A DNA stretch of 64,000 nt from Mycteria americana (GCF_035582795.1 NC_134368.1:31866501-31930500), one strand, 5' to 3'. Shown: positions 28,198 through 41,834, counted from the first letter of the stretch. Program-made: numbers and translations. Notes: generated from the sequence alone by a model not told the origin.

Positions 28198-31100
28198 AGG
28201 CATTAAATGCAGCCCATGCTGTTCCTTCAGAGGATATTAGCATTTGAAATGCAGTACGCTTCAGCATTCTTTGCACTTCATCACAGCGCCTGCTGCAGGC
28301 AGTTTCCCTTTTTCTTTTTCCATGCCATAGGTTTGTTAATCACAGAAGACCATGGTGGGTCAAGTGGCTCTGTGGCTTACAGATCACATGCTGAAGCTGT
28401 GATTTAGTTTTCTCTCTGTTCTTATTCAGGCAATGAATTTCAGTGTTCAGCTCTTATTTTATATATTCTAGCTGTCAATATGGTTTCAAATCAGTACAAG
28501 GCTTTCCACTCAAAGAGTTAAAAAGAGGAGAAATATTCCAACACTAATGAGTCAAATACCATATCTGAAAAAGGGCTGTGTGTCCTGAAATAGGCTGGAG
28601 AGGATCAGTGCTGTAACTAAGTTTCCGTGTGAACCTCTGACTTTTATAAATACCAGAGACTCTTTCCTTTCAGAACCCAAGTTTACCTTCCTCATCTGGC
28701 TTGTTGCTTCCTTTAGCTGTGCTGGGGCGGGACTGCTGTTTTGTAGGGAGAAGCCTGGGTTATTGTTGTCTAATTTGCCTTGTTGTTTTTTTCCACAGAT
28801 ACTGTCCCATGGGGGTCAGAAACTGTGAGACCAGTGAAAGGTGATTTTTCTATGCACAGTTTGTGTGATCTTGCAGAGATAGCAACAAGTAAAATCTTGG
28901 CTGGATTAAAATCAAAGGTGACACGCTCCCAAATTTCAATGAGGACAGAGTTTCACCCAGTTCCTTTTGCAGGATGATGTTCCTCATAAGGAGGAGGTTT
29001 GTATGAGGGCAAAAATCCAGTGAACTTCAGAGAAAACATGTAAGTTTTCCCTGAACTCTCTAAAAAAAAGTATTCAATGGTTGTGGCACATTATGTATGG
29101 CATTTAACTTTTTGCATGACTTTGCTCTGATGGTTCTTGCAGACCCCGGGCAGGAAATCACTCTAATGTAATCATACTGTCTGCCTGTCCTCCCTTCCTG
29201 CCCCCTGTAGTGACTTTTTAATCCACTGACCATTTGAATCCATTAGTTTTCAATTTTATTATTTTATATGTACTTCAGTGCTGGGAAAGGCTTCAAATGG
29301 AGTTTGTGACTTTGTAGGCACTAAGAAATCTGACCACGAGAGCAGGAGCCACAGCTTGTTCAGCTTTGCTGGTTCCAGGCTGAGAGGGCAGACGAGGAGC
29401 TGTTCCTGATGAGGGATTTCCTATGCCTGCCCCCAGCTTCATCTGCCCACAAGGACCCACAGCTCCCAGCTCAAACCACAAATTTTGGAGGAAAAGCACA
29501 TTTCCTCCAAATTTGCTGCAGGAAAAATTTGGGCCAGCAAATTTGGGCTGGAAGAAAGCAAATTTTGTGCACAGGTTGATAAGATTCCCAGGAAAGACCA
29601 CGGAGTTGGAGCAAAACAGATTGTGCTTAATTGTGCACAATTAAGGAGGCCTGATGAGGCTATGTCAATGGGGGCTTGACTCAGTTTCTCTCTATGTTCT
29701 GGCAAACAGACCTGTCTGCTTTCCCCTTTTATTCCAGTCTCGGGTAACATTAATATATTCTTCCTCTAACAAGCATTATTTTAAAATGCTCTTATCTGGG
29801 GAGGGCTGAGTCTAGAGAAATCCAGCTGTAACTTGAGTTTTCCCTACTGCTTTCCTAGCAGAACAGTAAACATTTGTTCCCAGGGGCTGATTAGCTCCTG
29901 CTTTGACAGTGCCAATCACAGCCTTACTTGCATCTCTATCTGTCCCCAGCAATAATTAAGGAAAGCTAGACCAAATTTATACAACCTTGCTCTAAAGATA
30001 GTGGGGAGGATGACTGAAATGTTAAGGTGTCAGTGTGTATGTGAAGCAAGGGAGTGAGACAGCAAGAAAAAAAAAATTGAATATTTAACACCTAAGGGCT
30101 CATCTTAAACTTTTAAGGTAGAGTCTTTTTAAAGGGGGAGCAAAGTAAGTTGTTTCTGAAATTTCCCATGGCCCCACCCCAGACTTACAGGAATATTTGC
30201 AGAAGCAGCTTGTTTACAAGCTCATATCATATCTCTCACATGGGAGAAGACTTAAAGGGAGACAGTGGCTTGCTGGAAAAGCACACAGATAGCAAGATGT
30301 AAGCTGAGATAGGGAGCTGGATTTCCCAGAGTGCAGCTTTATCAGGCTGTCCGCTTGGTTTCTTCAGCCTTATGGGAAAGGCTTGGAAGAAGTCAGACAG
30401 GTCAACTGCTGTGTTATAGTCCTGTGAAGGTCTCTTACCTATATGCATCGCATGTGGCTTGTACAATCCCTGGATCCAGATCTCTCACCTACGTGCTGTG
30501 CACAGGCTGGCAGAGCTGTAGCAATACCGCCAGGTATTTGGTGCTCAACTGCACGAAATACCAAGCTTCAAATCTGACAGGGCTTTTCTGCTCAAGCTCA
30601 TTTCTAGGCAGTTGTTTGTCTGCAGAGAAGCTGTGGATGTGCAAGTCCCAGCAGCTTCAAGACTGAGCTCGCTGTATTTAACTATGCTTTGTCGCTGAAG
30701 ATTTTTCCAAGGCCAGAATACCTGAGTACCTCTTAAAGGTTAATACGGCAAGGCAACATCCAAAGACACCAAAATAAAAAGTGTTTACAACTCATGGACT
30801 TTCAGCAGTTGTTTAGCACTCCCATGCTTTAGTTTACAGGAAATTTTCCTTGTAAAATTACTAACTACACGTGCTTCCCAATGATGTCAATGAGTTTTCC
30901 CTCTCTGTGCATTGCTGAGCATGGTTTGATTTAGTGTTCGGTGAACTTTGAGCTAGAAGCATGTAGTGGCAAGAAAAATGTGATTTAGTTTTTCCTTTAT
31001 TCATTACCACTTTACATTTACCTTATGTTTTTTTCTGTCTTAAAAAAAGAGTAAACAGGTTGACTTCTTTGCCAAGATTGTGTGGAAATACAGGATATAT

Positions 31101-33239
31101 ATATTTAGCACTAGTCATCTGTTGAGAATGAGTAGGAAACCCATCAGTTCCTGAGGCTGTAGTAGATTTCCTCTGCACAACTTGTCAGCAGCCTGCTGGA
31201 GCTGAGGATATTCTGACTGTGTACTTGAAATGTCAGGAATGCATTGTTTATTTGCAGCCAGAAGGCTGAAAATCAGGGCCTGAAGTCTCTCGCCCAGAGG
31301 CTGCACGGCTCTTCAGCAAGCTGCTGACATGAGGTACAAGCTGTGCAGCTGGTACGCGGTGGTGCTGAAGCGTCGCTGAAACCAGGCTGCAGCCACACGT
31401 GCGGGCTACGGTGTCTGATCCACTGCCCCTTCCGTCCTCTCTTCAGAGACACACGGATTTTCCAAGGGCTCAGGACCACTTAGAGCAATTTGAGCAGAAT
31501 TCCCTTTACTAACCTACCGGGTGCTCAGTGCAGAGCAGTTTAAGTGTGTGTTTTTCAACACACTTATGATCTTTTACGTGCAGCCTGGAAACAGTAACCC
31601 TTGCAGAGAATTACTGTGTCAAGCCAATGTTCTAGTTAAGTGTAAGAGCTTACAAGTTAACTTATAAAAACTTCAGGGGTTCATACCATAATATGCCAAA
31701 GCACCCTTCTAGGAGCTTTAGCAGTTGATAGTGGAAGCCTAAGGAAGAGTAAAAGAGCAGGATAAGCACAGAGAAAACTTCTCCCAAATATCCTATCTCA
31801 GCTTCCCACGACTTGCAGCTCAGCGATTTCTTGAACTTGTGATGGCACCTTTATATTTAGTACCTCTGAATGCTTTTTTCTTCCATGAATTTGCTCCACA
31901 GTTTTCTGAACTGATGTAAATATCAGCAACCTATAGAAAAGAGCTTCACGGGTTCACCAAGCACAATGAAAAGTATATTCTTGTGCTTGTTTTGAACTTA
32001 TCCCGTTAGTATCAACTGATGCTCACTAGTTCTTGTGCTGGAGGAGACAGAAAACAGCTTTTCCCTACAACTCTTCCTCTTCTGTGAGATACGTACAACT
32101 TATGTGAGGAGCTAGCAAAGTATTACCATTCTTCTTCTCTGTAACACAAATAAAAGAAATGCAGGGAACTATTTTGCTGAGGATGTCAAGAATCTGCAGG
32201 AATATCTCCAAGTTTACTTGAAATCCTTTCAGCTAGTGAAGAGGCTAAACCAGTATATAGTGGCCAGGGAAAGATGCCTTTCCTGCCATTTCAAAAAATA
32301 CTCCAGATGGAGCAGTGGGACACTCTCCCCCTTTGATGCAGTGCTGGTACCTGCTTACAGCTGCACATACACACCATGCTGCCTCTGGAAAAGGCCACAA
32401 CGGCTTTAGTTTCACAAGTGGCGTTAGCCGGAGGCAGGAAAGATGCTGTGCCTCTCTACCACGGCCAGCACCCACTGCTTTCCCTCCTGCTGCTGCCACA
32501 TCCCTTTGTAACTCTGGTGCTTAGCAAACTGCACCCTGGGACTTATTTGAGTTCAAAATAACCTAAGAAAACCAATCAACCAAACAACAAAAAACCCCAC
32601 CCCAATTTGTTTTCAGTCAGCTCTGTCCTTTGACTGGGTTCACTCTGTGGTCAGGCAGCTGCTTTGCTGGCACAAAAAAGCATGCAGCAGGGGGTAAGGG
32701 TTAAGCCTGAGGGTCCTGAGGAAAGGTAGGGCAGTTTCTTTAAGTTACCACCTTATGTCAGAGTAATTGTCAGGGAAATGCTGGGCTGAGCTATACTGAA
32801 AGTATATGTACTATGGCAAATATAGCTCATGAAACGAAAGCTGCCTGAGATGCATCTTTGGTTTTTTACACAAAAGAAAGTAACGATATTTAAGCTCTGA
32901 TTAACTGTCATAGGCCCAGACCTAAGGAAAAGCCTTTAAAAAAGAAAAAACTATATAATGAAAAATAAAAAGCACTTCAACAATTCAGATGACAAATCTG
33001 TCACAGACAGTTCTGTGGCAGACAGTTCTCCATCTTAGATCACCTTAGATCAGTGAGTTTTTGCAACGGGTTACAAACATGTTTATGGCATGGTGATTTG
33101 AATACACATATTTATATGAATACATCAGTTTGCTTGAAACCTATGTAGTGGTCAGGAATTTTAATGAAGTTTAGGAGTCAGAACGGGGGGGAAGATGTTT
33201 AAACATACAGCAATGATTTTCTATAGTCTACTTGTAAAA
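28198..33239. other. Intergenic, no gene recognised
   Basis: Mixed composition: a hairpin block at 29,480, a moderate CpG cluster (11 CpG) at 31,291-31,455, otherwise unremarkable. No exon recognised. Confidence 0.6.
29480..29514. repeat. Short hairpin-forming inverted repeat
   Basis: The arms 29480-29494 and 29501-29514 pair over 14 bases with one bulged base and a 6-base loop. Related AAATTTGGG-type words recur at 29,525-29,560. Confidence 0.7.
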
Positions 33240-33800
33240 CTGTCACTTGAATGCAAAGATTCAAGACCGACGACAGATTTTGCAACCCTCTCTTCAATGT
33301 CTAAGGCATCTATCTCATCATGCAAAGCCCAATTCCGGCAGAATTATAAAGATTCCTCCTTAAATTGACTTCCAAGCTGGTCCCATAACAGACTCAACAA
33401 ACTGTATAGCCATTAAGGGACTCTACATTATACAATATTGATTTCTCTAATATCCATATAATTATACTGAGATGCAAATTGCTAATAAAACTTAATAATC
33501 CTCCTGAAAAATTAGCGACATTAGCCTGAGAGCAGGCTTGAAATGCCTAAAGCCATTGTTTTGATAGCATTACCAAGCCATACGTTAATAATTGTATCGC
33601 TTTAGCTGCACGCTCCCTGCTGCTTTAGTACTTAACTAAACTGCAATGTTAAATAGTTGTTGCCAGTTTAAGAAGTTTATCAGACAATATAAAGATGTCT
33701 TTGTGATTGTAATTTAAAACTACACATAAGTGCACCCAAAAAGTTCCACTTGTGAAGTTATCTCCTAAGGGCTCCGTTTAGGGGTATTACCCAGAGTTTA
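33240..33800. promoter_or_regulatory. Possible conserved noncoding element
   Basis: A repeat-free AT-rich block with a perfect octamer ATGCAAAT at 33472-33479 and many TAAT-core words nearby. Composition like this is common in developmental enhancers. Conservation cannot be seen from one sequence, so this is only a candidate. Confidence 0.25.
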
Positions 33801-34050
33801 AAGATAGTTTTTATACCCCCGAGTCTTAACTCAGTAAGTAACTGATAAGATAGGCCATAGTTTCACTCTGTTCTGCTAGTTTGTGGTGGTAAATGGTGCC
33901 CCTGTTCGTGCTGCGCTTGGGCCATACAGCCTCTGCTTTCTGCATCTTATCCCTCCCTGCAGCCAGGCAGGAGCCAGCACAAACAGCCTGGGAACGGGGC
34001 GACACTGCACACAGGAGACAAGTCCAGCCCAACCCTTGGAAGCCTTTCAT

Positions 34051-34169
34051 CGGCCAAAAATAGCAATGCTGAGAAGACGCCAGCAAAGTCGGATCTTGAC
34101 ATTGACCGACGTTTGCCGATGCTGCGGTACATCCGTCACGCGAATCGGTTGACATAACGCTGTCCTCCG
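34051..34169. promoter_or_regulatory. Intergenic CpG cluster
   Basis: Thirteen CpG dinucleotides occur in 119 bases of only moderate GC content, while the surrounding kilobases are CpG-poor. This could be an unmethylated orphan island or a recent insertion. No promoter motif recognised. Confidence 0.45.
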
Positions 34170-37100
34170 TTGGCTGTCCCACACCCTCCTTCCTCCCAAC
34201 GGAAGCTGGGTATCTTGCGGAGACCTGCTTGGGAATCATGCCAAGCGGATGTCACCTTCTCACCAAGGGGCCCTATTTACAGGTTTGGGGAGATGCAAAC
34301 AGATTTTACTATGGGCTAGGAATATTCTGGCTCGAAAGGGAATGACTAAGGGCATAGCTATCCATAAAATCCTACATAACATGGAGAAAATGAGTAGGGA
34401 ATACTCGGTCAGTGTACTGGAAAATAGCTGAGGCCATCAAGTGAAAATCTGCATGCAAAGTCCGTGCTGCAGGATGTCACAGGTGCTAAGGGTTTTTCAT
34501 GGGTTCAAAAAGCAAGTGGAAAATCCATCAAAGGACGCTAAACATAAGGGCCCATTGCTGGTTCAGATTCCTTGCCCACCTGGTCAGCTCTTAAAACCTA
34601 GCTTGAACATGGTGAACAGAGTAATAACCAGTGCACTGTGCAAGTCTGCAAGTGAAGCCCTAGAAAATACTAGGGATAAAGGGGCCCTGTTTCTGCATGA
34701 AATATGCACTGCGAAGCAGCCTCCAGATGACTGGCAGTAAGCAATGCTGGTCTGCCAGTCCTAGGGTGCAACCTAATGGTCTCTAATGAGCAAAACCCAT
34801 TTGCTCTTCCTGGATTCCCGGTCCTAAAGTACAACTCTCCAGTATAAGGACTTACGCATATTTGAAAAGGACATACACAGTTATTAAAACTTTCTTTCAA
34901 CCTTTTGCTCCTCTCCTCTGCTCCATGCCAATGCAGCATTGCCGAGTTCAGGCAGAGTGTCAGTCCCAAACCCAAGGCCACTGCTGCCCACTGGTTCCCA
35001 TCAGCTGCGAGGTTAAACAGGGTCCACAGAGCCGGGGTCTGGTACACTGGGAACGAGTGGTGGAAAACAAACTGCAATCTCCAACCTCAACCGAGTCTGG
35101 GAAGAGATTGTGGGAATGACATTCTGAAACCAAAGAAATGAAACATCACAGATAATCTTTGCCACCGCAGTGCACGACATGGGTTAACGCAGTCCACCCA
35201 GAAGAAACTCCAGTAACCAAACATGACTTGCATCCCTGCGGTTATTCCTAGATGTGGATGCACTGCACTTGAAGGTGTGACTGTGACCGTGTGGCCGGCT
35301 TTCTGCTAGTAAGCTTGGTGCCAGCAGCACAGGCTTTGCTGTGTGCCTCACTGTCGATGGGAGGTGCTGTGCCAAGCAGAAGCCCAGGCTGCTAAACCGT
35401 CACTGGTACTGCTGCTCAGCCTGGCAGAATAAGAACTATCTTATGTCTATCTACAACGTCATGCAATCATGCTTCTGACTGTAGTGTGAAAACAGACCAA
35501 GAGAAATAAAATTAAAAGTAGCTACATTTCCACTTGCTTTTGTGAAACCATTGCTGGAGTAATCATGCCACTTAGCATGATTATACCAAAACAGAGAGCA
35601 GCATGGAGCCCGGGGAAACAGCTCTGTGGGATGCCGAACAGCTTCAGCTCCCCCTGGAAAACAGAATTAAACCTCAGTTCATATAGTCGACCTTTTAAGA
35701 AAGCCTTTTTTGACCAAGACTCAGGAAACCACATTGCACTGCCATTTTTCCTGGCACCAGGGTCTGTGTCTGATGCTAGAGCTGGACCTGGAAATTGAAT
35801 TCATTTAGTTCCCCCCCACCAAACTTACAGAGCAGCCATCATTCACCATAACATGTCATCCTAACAAGCTGCAAGGCAGAGATACTCCACATTTGAACCA
35901 ACTGGTGGCAGCCAGTGAATAACATCTAGGTAACCAGAACACCCTTCATCATGAACCTGATACGTTTAACAGCTAATTAAATCTGTGTAGGGATTAGGCT
36001 TTACATTGTATAGTTTTATGGCCACAAAACCTTAGCTTCCCTAAGATTACATTGACCAGCTCCTTATCTCTGATGCCGAGATGTTTATCAGCACCATATG
36101 TTACGAGCTCCTGCTATGTCTCCCAGTGACCTTCTGGGACTTAATCAGGCTGAATGTCAGGGGTTGAGGAGCTGAGGACATATATTATGACACAGAATGC
36201 AACGCTCAGCCAGGCAGAATGAAAATCCAGGGCTGGAGTCCAAAGAAAAAGTCTTTGTTGGTTAACTTCTGTCCCCAATAAATTTGTCAATTAGGAAGAA
36301 CAAATGTTAACTTTGTTTTCCTTGCCCTTGTTGTTGCTTTGTGAGGTCCCATACAGCGAGGTAACGCAGGGTGTGTACTCAAGTATCAGCAATGAGGGGA
36401 AACCTCAGATGATTCATGGTTTGGGAATGCTTCACACAAAAATAGCAAATTCCAGTTTTATATCTGGAGGCTATCCATGCTACCCAACTATGTTTTCCAG
36501 CCTTAGAACCATCATAAAGAGATGCAATTAGCAGGAAATTTTTGTCCCCAATTTCAACAGCTCTGTGATTGTAGTCTTTTTTAGTTACATGCTGCTTTTA
36601 GAATTAACAAGCACTCTGTCCCAAAAGTCCCCAGGCATGATGCTTGGGGACGATCACATCAGAAGAAGACATGGAGGATCATCATAACACTTTTTATGCT
36701 TGTGTGAAATACAGTTGCTTGTGATTGGAGATGTGTTAATAAGAAAAGCTTAGGCAAGGACTGGATTTGCCAAGACATTGCCATGCAAAGAATGAGATAC
36801 ATTTTACAGTAGCTTTTGCAGGGAGAAGGACCTAGCTACCATGCTTGAATGCCCCTGCATTCTTCACATGGGCTGTGTCTACATTGATAAGAGCTGACAT
36901 GAGCCATCTTCAAGCCCCGAAACTGCCTATTTCAGGCATGGTGCTGCTTGATTCCCCATGTCCAAACCCACCAGCAATTACAGCTCATTCTGGCAGTTCT
37001 TCTGAACAAGAGGAGTCAACTCCATCACCGCTTCTCCCCGCTCCTACCCAGCTGCTCACAGTGGTATGTTTGGACCCCTGATCTCACAAGTGTCCCTTCT

Positions 37101-39205
37101 GTTTGCAGCTCATTGGGCTCAGATCCAGGCTGGAATCTCCCATGCATTTCACGGATAAGGATGCTGATCCAAATGCTGACACTTCGCTGCATGGCTGCAG
37201 AATAGAGATAAAGCCGGGACTGGTTTGTGAGGCATTTGCAAATCTGTGCACTATATGTCTGTCATTTCATTGAAAATAAAATTGGATTTAAAATTGGATT
37301 TTAAAGCATCTACCAAGACAGATGTGGCCTGACTGGAGTTTAGCTGAACGTGCTGTATTCAGAATACAACAAAAAGTCCAGGTGTTTTAAAGGATGTAAT
37401 GGCCATGGTCTAAGAAAAGAATTGTGTTACTGGATGCCAAATATATGAACACATTTATAGAAGCTTTGCTTGCTCCAGAAACTGAATATATGGGGTTTTT
37501 TGTTTGGTGGGGTTTTTTTTGTTTTTTTGTTTTTTTAAGGAGCTAATTTCCTTTCCTAAAGCAGGTGTGTGCTAGTTCCCACATTTTCCAGGCATCTTTA
37601 AAATGATTTGGACCCACAAGAGAGTTTCATTGGCTGACAAGGATTATAAACAAGAACTCATTAGCTGAAACAGCTATATTGCAACTTCATCAGTCTGCAT
37701 TATGGTTTAGAGGTACTACAAACACAGAGAGAAGCATCTGACTACATGTTGTAGTCACATATTGTGTGTTACACCAAGCTGGAGAGGAAACAAAACTACA
37801 AAATTTAGATGTCTAAATTGAACATCCCAGACCTTGGGGAGCTCCAGATCTAGGGCAGATGGACATAGATGACAGATCTCCATCTCCACCTCTGTGCCAA
37901 GACCCTCCAACGTGTGGCTCAGCCGAGTACCCATCAAGATTCTGTCAGTGTCAGTATTTTATGTCCATCATATAATAATACATAGAAGAACACTTTCATT
38001 AAAGATATTGATGAAAATTGGGGAGGGGGGATGTTAAAGAATGTAGCATTGTCTGTTGAGCATACTCTACTGGCTCGACTCTTGCCTGGGAAGCAAGATA
38101 AATGTCAAATATATACATGAAAATACAAGTCCTTCCCAAGCCTCAGATCTAGGAAGCCGCTCCCTTATTTTTCTACGTGACCTTCCAGCTCCTGCTTTCC
38201 TAGCTGTAAAATGCTTTAGATTCGGGAGAGGAATGGAGAAACCTTTGAAGCTTGACATCCCACAGCCTTGTAGCTGGGGCATGCACATAGTGTGTAGAAG
38301 GTATTAGTCCCACATGCAGCCCGAGAAGAGTTTAGCAGTGAGATTTCCTGCTTCCTAGACAAGTGCTCTCACTATGCAGTAGCCTATGAAGGTCTCATTT
38401 CAAACTGCAATAAAGAGAAGTTGAATTAAAGTCTGCAGTTTGTGGTTTAACTTCCCTTGCACTTTTTTTAGCATAAGCTGTTACAATTCTTTGAGTCTTG
38501 ATACCCCAATGGTGGCCAGCCTTGCACCGAGAACGAAAGCATACACAGTGCAGAAGAGAAGGCCAAAAAGTGGACAACGGAGTGAAAAGGTGGGAGCTTT
38601 AATACAGATTTAAAATAAAGGAAGACGTCGTTACACAAGAGCAGGGACAACATTTCAGCTATAAGAAGTGAGATTGAAGAAACACAAGTGGGAAAAGATG
38701 AATAAGGCTTTAAGGGAAACTGCTACTCCCCAGGCAAAAGCCGCAATACAATTAGATCAACCATTCCCTGACTGAACATAATAAACTCTTTCAGAGCAGA
38801 TTCAGTCTGTACAAGCAGTCTATTCCTCTGACCGTTTCTCTAAAGGCACTTATTGCCAACTACTAAAAATCACTGCAGTTTCTTTACTATAGGTACCCAC
38901 AGAAATGTTCATAGACCCGTACAATGGTATAAATAACTAGACTCATTAATTGGCACTTGAAATAAGTAGCACTTGTCAATAGTCAAAAGTCAGCACTTGT
39001 CAAACTTCCCTGTCAATAGACAGGATATAAGAAAATACATGCAAGAAAAGCAAACAGATCTACCTATAGCCCTCACCTCTAAATTTCTAGTCCCTTTTAA
39101 TAAAGCAAAAAGTTTTAGCTATTAAAAATTTTGTGACCCTTGTAATGCTACAAAACCCCAACACAAAACGTGAACAGTACAATATCCATTATATAATATA
39201 TATAT
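34170..39205. other. Intergenic DNA downstream of KDR
   Basis: AT-rich, with a T-rich run at 37,497-37,537. The upper end may belong to a longer KDR 3' UTR. No other gene or repeat family recognised. Confidence 0.55.
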
Positions 39206-40531
39206 TTATATTTTAATATATTACATTTATTTCTACATAAAGAGGCTATAAATACTGTATATGCCTTATATTCATGGTTCCCAGCATTTGACATTATAGT
39301 AAGTACAAACAAACAAAAATTATAAAAATACAAAAAAGGACTCAGTAGAAATAGCTTTACATTTTAAAATCTTGTAGCCTGCATTGTGTCTATCAATAGA
39401 GCTCTGGGACTACAAGAGCACAGGTAAGAAGTTGTCCAACAATCAGTCACAAGCTCGCCACTCGGAGAAGATCAGAGCTGCCATGAAACCAGTCACGGAT
39501 TCCCAAGACTACATAAACCAAGATCTCTGCCGGTGCAAACAGGCTTGGAGTTTGCAAAGTGAAGGATTCAGACCTACATCTGAGGCGGGGGGGGATGAGA
39601 TGAAAAGGTAGGGTGCCCTGAGGGCTCCCTACAGTCCTAAGGTAGATTACATTGCCCTTTCTACCTGTTGTAGAGGCTGCCCCAGTGGTGATTCAAAGCA
39701 GGGGGCATTTTCTGCAGCCGTTTCAGGCTAGCTCAGAAGCAGGTAGGTGCCTGGCATGGGCCAAGGGTGCCAGGGAGAACGGGAGGCAGAGCCACCCGGA
39801 GGCCACCCCCAGAGGTGAAGCATGCCCCCGGCACCCATGTCCCATCACTTGGCTCAGCACTCTGCCTCCTCCCTACTAACCAACCTCGCCGGGCAAGCCT
39901 TCCAAGGAAATGCAGCTCATGAGGTCTGGTACAGCAACTTTTTTTCTCCGCCAAGGACAGAGACCATCGCCCCCACTTATATTTAGCCCAGCCTATGTTT
40001 AGCCTCAGGCCGTAGGTGAGTGCCAGAGCCTTGAGCTGGAGGTTCCTTTTTTTGTTTGTGGAGGTGCAAGCAAGGGATAACTCTGAGAAACAAGAAGCCA
40101 GTGCCGTGCTGTTTCCTTCCTGGAGTCCAGCCACAAGGGGAAAAACAAACAAACAAAAAAAGAGCAGGGCTGTGCCATTACTTCGTACAACTAGAAACAG
40201 TTAAGTTGAACGCTGTGCTGCTGCCTGCATCGAGCAGACACTCGGCATGTCACCGGGGTCCCAAAGGCCACCACACTGCCTGTGCCATCGGGTTGGCACA
40301 GCACCCACACGCTGCAGCCGGGGCTTTGCGCCTTCAGCATCTCTCGAGGAAAGTGCCCCGCAGCCTGGCAGCGTGCAGTTTTGCTGCCAGATGCTTCTGC
40401 ATCCTCTTCAGGAAAAATAAACGTCTTTTCTTAGTCTCACGGATGCGGTCTTTCTGTACATCAAACCTGAATACCACCAGTCCAGGCAAAGAAGGCACAT
40501 CCCAGGGGGACCCGGAGCCACCGGCTTCGCC
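39206..40531 (-). other. KDR: Probable KDR 3' UTR
   Basis: The stretch below the stop codon becomes AT-rich on the minus strand (strongly so from about 39,400 to 39,150), as expected for a 3' UTR of roughly 1.3 kb. The end is set by the first canonical AATAAA found on the minus strand below the stop (39226-39231), so it is an inference. A longer UTR is possible, since variant signals ATTAAA also occur further down. Confidence 0.4.
39226..39231 (-). terminator. Candidate KDR polyadenylation signal
   Basis: On the minus strand this reads AATAAA in AT-rich DNA about 1.3 kb after the KDR stop codon. An ATTAAA variant lies just beyond it (39212-39217). No transcript data are available to confirm use. 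Confidence 0.35.
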
Positions 40532-40751
40532 CTAGAGTGGCGGGGAGGCGAGCGGCGCGGTGCCTTCGTAGGCGAGCCCGTGTGCGCGGCAGAGCGGGGG
40601 CGAAGCCTCCCGGGTGCACAAGAGTTCGGTCTCCTCGCTGGAGTAGACGGTGGTGTCCATGTCATCCGAGTGGTACCCGGACTGGTACCCGCTTGTCTGG
40701 TTGGAGGCTTCGGACATGACGGACTCGTTACTCTTGCTGGGCACCAGTGTG
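40532..40751 (-). CDS. KDR: KDR exon 30, terminal coding exon with stop
   Basis: The coding part is 220 bases, from the acceptor CGCAG above 40751 to a TAG stop at 40532-40534. It encodes [40 protein letters not shown], and a divergent end [17 protein letters not shown]... finishing ASPPL. The [10 protein letters not shown] block is strongly conserved with human; the last 25-30 residues are not. The exon is very CpG-rich, unlike most of the gene. Confidence 0.95.
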
Positions 40752-41623
40752 CTGCGAAAAACAAGCGGAAACAGGACTGAGAGAGGTGTGGAGATTGTCT
40801 TCCGGAGGGCAGGTGGGAAATTCCTGCCGGCAGCTGCTTTCTACCACAGCAACAACCAAAGCAAAATGGTGCACTTAGCAAAACTGTCTTCAAGCCTTTT
40901 AAAACATGCATTTAATTATAAGGAGAGACCTTTTTATACACCCTAACTTCACTAATGCATGAAAAAGATATTTAATTTTATGATGATACAAGAAGTTAGA
41001 TTGTGACTGCAGATGAAATGGAGAGAAAACTTTGAGAGGCTTCACATATTTCAGCTGTGGTGCAATTGTAACTGCAGTATACCTTTGTTTGCTCTGAAGT
41101 TGTCCTGGAAAAAATAATTCCTGAGAAGCTCTCAGAGAGCATACGTGAGGTTTCAGCTCCATGAATGCCACTGTGCTTCCTGTGAACTGCACAATGAAAA
41201 CCCTGTACAATACTCTGAAAATACACCCAGGTACATCCTGAAAACTCGAGGGTCAGCTTTAGAAAAAAGAAAGAAAAAGAAAAAAAAAAAAAAAAAAAGA
41301 GCTGTTTGTCATTGCAGACAGGCTCTCACAAATACGCTCAATTGTGTGCACCGGCTCAGTTCCTTCGAGGGGTGGTTGATGCTTTTGCAGCTGATAAATA
41401 CAAGTCCTTTCTGCGGTGCTGGCTGATGCTTCCAACAGCTGCATTACCTCTCCTCTCCTGGTACCAAATGCGGATGACCAGGCCTACAGTGCACAATTTT
41501 TCTTTGTGTTTTTAAAAATACCATAAGAAATGATTCTGCCTTCTAAAAAATTTTACAAACCAGTCTTCTGACGTACTGCAGGCAAAAGGTCACGTTCAAT
41601 CCTATGTGCACCCTGAGACTTAC
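40752..41623. other. KDR intron 29
   Basis: An 872-base intron with an A-rich microsatellite on the plus strand at 41263-41299, probably a decayed poly(A) tract. Nothing else recognised. Confidence 0.7.
41263..41299 (+). repeat. A-rich microsatellite
   Basis: A run of A with scattered G, in KDR intron 29. Confidence 0.9.
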
Positions 41624-41712
41624 CTAAACGGTATTTTCACTTGTTTATCGCTCTCTTCCAATGTCTTCAGCTCTTCAGACGCAAGAACCATCCCACTGTC
41701 TGTCTGGTTTTC
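41624..41712 (-). CDS. KDR: KDR exon 29, C-terminal tail
   Basis: This 89-base exon encodes ENQTDSGMVLASEELKTLEE, SDKQVKIPF and two bases of the Ser codon finished in exon 30. The NQTDSGMVLASEELKTLE block matches the human tail; the segment after it differs. Confidence 0.96.
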
Positions 41713-41834
41713 CTGCAAAGGTGTTAGAAATGCATTAAATGGAAAGGGATTAAAAAAAAACCGCCATGAAAAAAGACATCAAGAGAAGGAAAAGACATAC
41801 AAACAACAGACAAACAAACAACAGATAAACTCAC

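Noticed and set aside
1..39200. Search for KIT exons and for tRNA genes
   Set aside because: No kinase or Ig coding segment of KIT and no tRNA box pair was found by eye on either strand.
40408..40911. Open frame of 167 codons on the minus strand over KDR exon 30
   Set aside because: It is a shadow of the true KDR frame caused by GC richness; exon 30 is read in another frame fixed by the upstream phases.
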